Positions 55,314 through 55,922 of a stretch of 55,922 bases of DNA are shown in pieces. The notes beneath the pieces are model-generated. The model was not told where the DNA came from, ran no database searches, and was given only the letters and a program-made list of their open reading frames with translations. Origin of the DNA: Holophagaceae bacterium (GTDB taxonomy: Bacteria; Acidobacteriota; Holophagae; Holophagales; Holophagaceae); the NCBI GenBank assembly GCA_003165415.1, contig PLUC01000058.1, forward strand, positions 861-56,782, read 5' to 3'. Positions within the stretch are counted from its first letter, which is position 1. Each line of letters starts with the position of its first letter. The translations under genes and the position numbers were made by a program.

Positions 55314-55922
55314 TCACGCGAACCCGCACAGCCGCCCCAGCAGCACCGTGCCCCAGGCCATGAACCACGCCAGGGCGAAGCCGTAGCCCACGGAAAAGCC
55401 GGTCCAGGCCACGGAGCGGGTCTCCTTGAGGATCATGCCCACCAGGCCCAGGCAGGGGGTGTAGAGCAGGATGAACACCATGAACGCGAACGAGGTGAGC
55501 GGGGTGAACCCGGAATGCTCCTTGAGGGTATGCTGCAGCGGGCTCAGGCCGGGGGCGTCGCCGTCCTTCTCGGCCTTGGCCTGGTTGACCACGCCCATGG
55601 TGCTCACCACGATTTCCTTGGCCACGAAGCCGGCGGTGAGGGCCACGCCGTCCTTCCACGCCTCGGGCCGCCTGTGCTCGGGGTCGAGGATGGGGGCCAG
55701 GAGGGGCTGCAGCAGGTGGCCGAAGCGCGCGGCCATACTGGAATTCATGATCCGGCTTTCGGAACTCAGATCCAGCTCCTCCAGCTTGTCCTTCTGGTCC
55801 GCGGGGGCCAGGTTCTGGGCGCGGATGGCCTGCTCCTGCGCCTGGCGTTCGGCCACCCAGGCCTTATTGGTGATGCCGGGATAGTGGGACAGGAACCAGA
55901 CCAGGGTGGCGCCGGCCAGGAT
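55314..55922 (-). CDS. feoB: ferrous iron transporter FeoB, C-terminal part (cut by window end)
   Basis: About 203 residues of the C-terminal membrane domain are present; the GTPase domain and most gate segments lie beyond the right edge. The sequence shows LAGATLVWFLSHYP, AWKDGVALTAGFVAKEIVVSTMG (the conserved Gate region after the RPEAW stretch), TPLTSFAFMVFILLYTPCLG and a final helix. FeoB takes up Fe(II) across the inner membrane. No feoA is visible, as it would lie outside the window. The gene runs off the edge without an observed start. Confidence 0.93.
   Translation of the reverse strand: MLAGATLVWFLSHYPGITNKAWVAERQAQEQAIRAQNLAPADQKDKLEELDLSSESRIMNSSMAARFGHLLQPLLAPILDPEHRRPEAWKDGVALTAGFVAKEIVVSTMGVVNQAKAEKDGDAPGLSPLQHTLKEHSGFTPLTSFAFMVFILLYTPCLGLVGMILKETRSVAWTGFSVGYGFALAWFMAWGTVLLGRLCGFA

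Overview
The window looks like chromosome of a high-GC anaerobic bacterium. A giant secreted Kelch/putative-Ig protein, an indolepyruvate:ferredoxin oxidoreductase, butyrate kinase with phosphate butyryltransferase, a multimeric [FeFe]-hydrogenase under Rex, and FeoB/ferritin together suggest an anaerobic Acidobacteriota of the Holophaga/Geothrix type. That placement is inference from gene content, not a database result. I see no rRNA, tRNA, CRISPR array or transposase.

Left part (1-13194). A minus-strand operon encodes an M20 deacylase/peptidase, an MFS carrier and an enolase-superfamily racemase. A divergent LysR regulator faces it, with a 17-bp palindrome between them; N-acyl amino acid use is the likely role. 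Next come a small secreted protein, a cysteine-desulfurase-like PLP enzyme, an unknown membrane protein, a GNAT acetyltransferase and an orphan gamma subunit of a 2-oxoacid:ferredoxin oxidoreductase. A broken ferredoxin remnant precedes that subunit. Then follow two-subunit L-serine dehydratase, TruA, a lone receiver protein and an OmpA-family protein.

Centre (13195-37688). A 13.7-kb gene encodes a 4,580-residue secreted protein with 15 putative-Ig modules, eight of them nearly identical, followed by four seven-repeat Kelch propellers. After it lie a LysE-type exporter, an AAA+/DUF4143 ATPase, an ABM-domain protein, a PHP phosphoesterase, an FlhB-tail homologue and a processive family 2 glycosyltransferase. 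A plus-strand run follows: Ser/Thr kinase with PEGA repeats, membrane protein, DUF3187-like outer-membrane protein, CHMI-like protein and Crp/Fnr regulator. A degraded second DUF4143 gene closes this part.

Right part (37689-55922). One operon carries an IorA-IorB fusion, butyrate kinase, phosphate butyryltransferase and a tRNA-dihydrouridine synthase. This reads as oxidation of aryl or branched 2-oxo acids to acyl-CoA, ATP recovery through acyl-phosphate, and release of reduced ferredoxin. The next operon can use that ferredoxin: Rex, HydC, a HydB fused to a GltD/NfnB-like flavoprotein, HydA, a receiver protein, a histidine kinase carrying a hydrogenase-like H-cluster domain, and a receiver-kinase hybrid. 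Rex-type palindromes sit in front. ThrE-type exporter, ferritin, a Cys-rich Feo-associated membrane protein and the 3' part of feoB end the window.

The most notable points are: the hydrogenase operon with its built-in H-cluster sensor kinase and no DNA-binding output protein; the NuoF-GltD fusion; a 64-bp palindromic repeat present twice, one copy supplying the hydB stop codon; a ferredoxin frame with UGA at its third cluster cysteine that runs in frame into the kor gamma gene; and the giant four-propeller protein.
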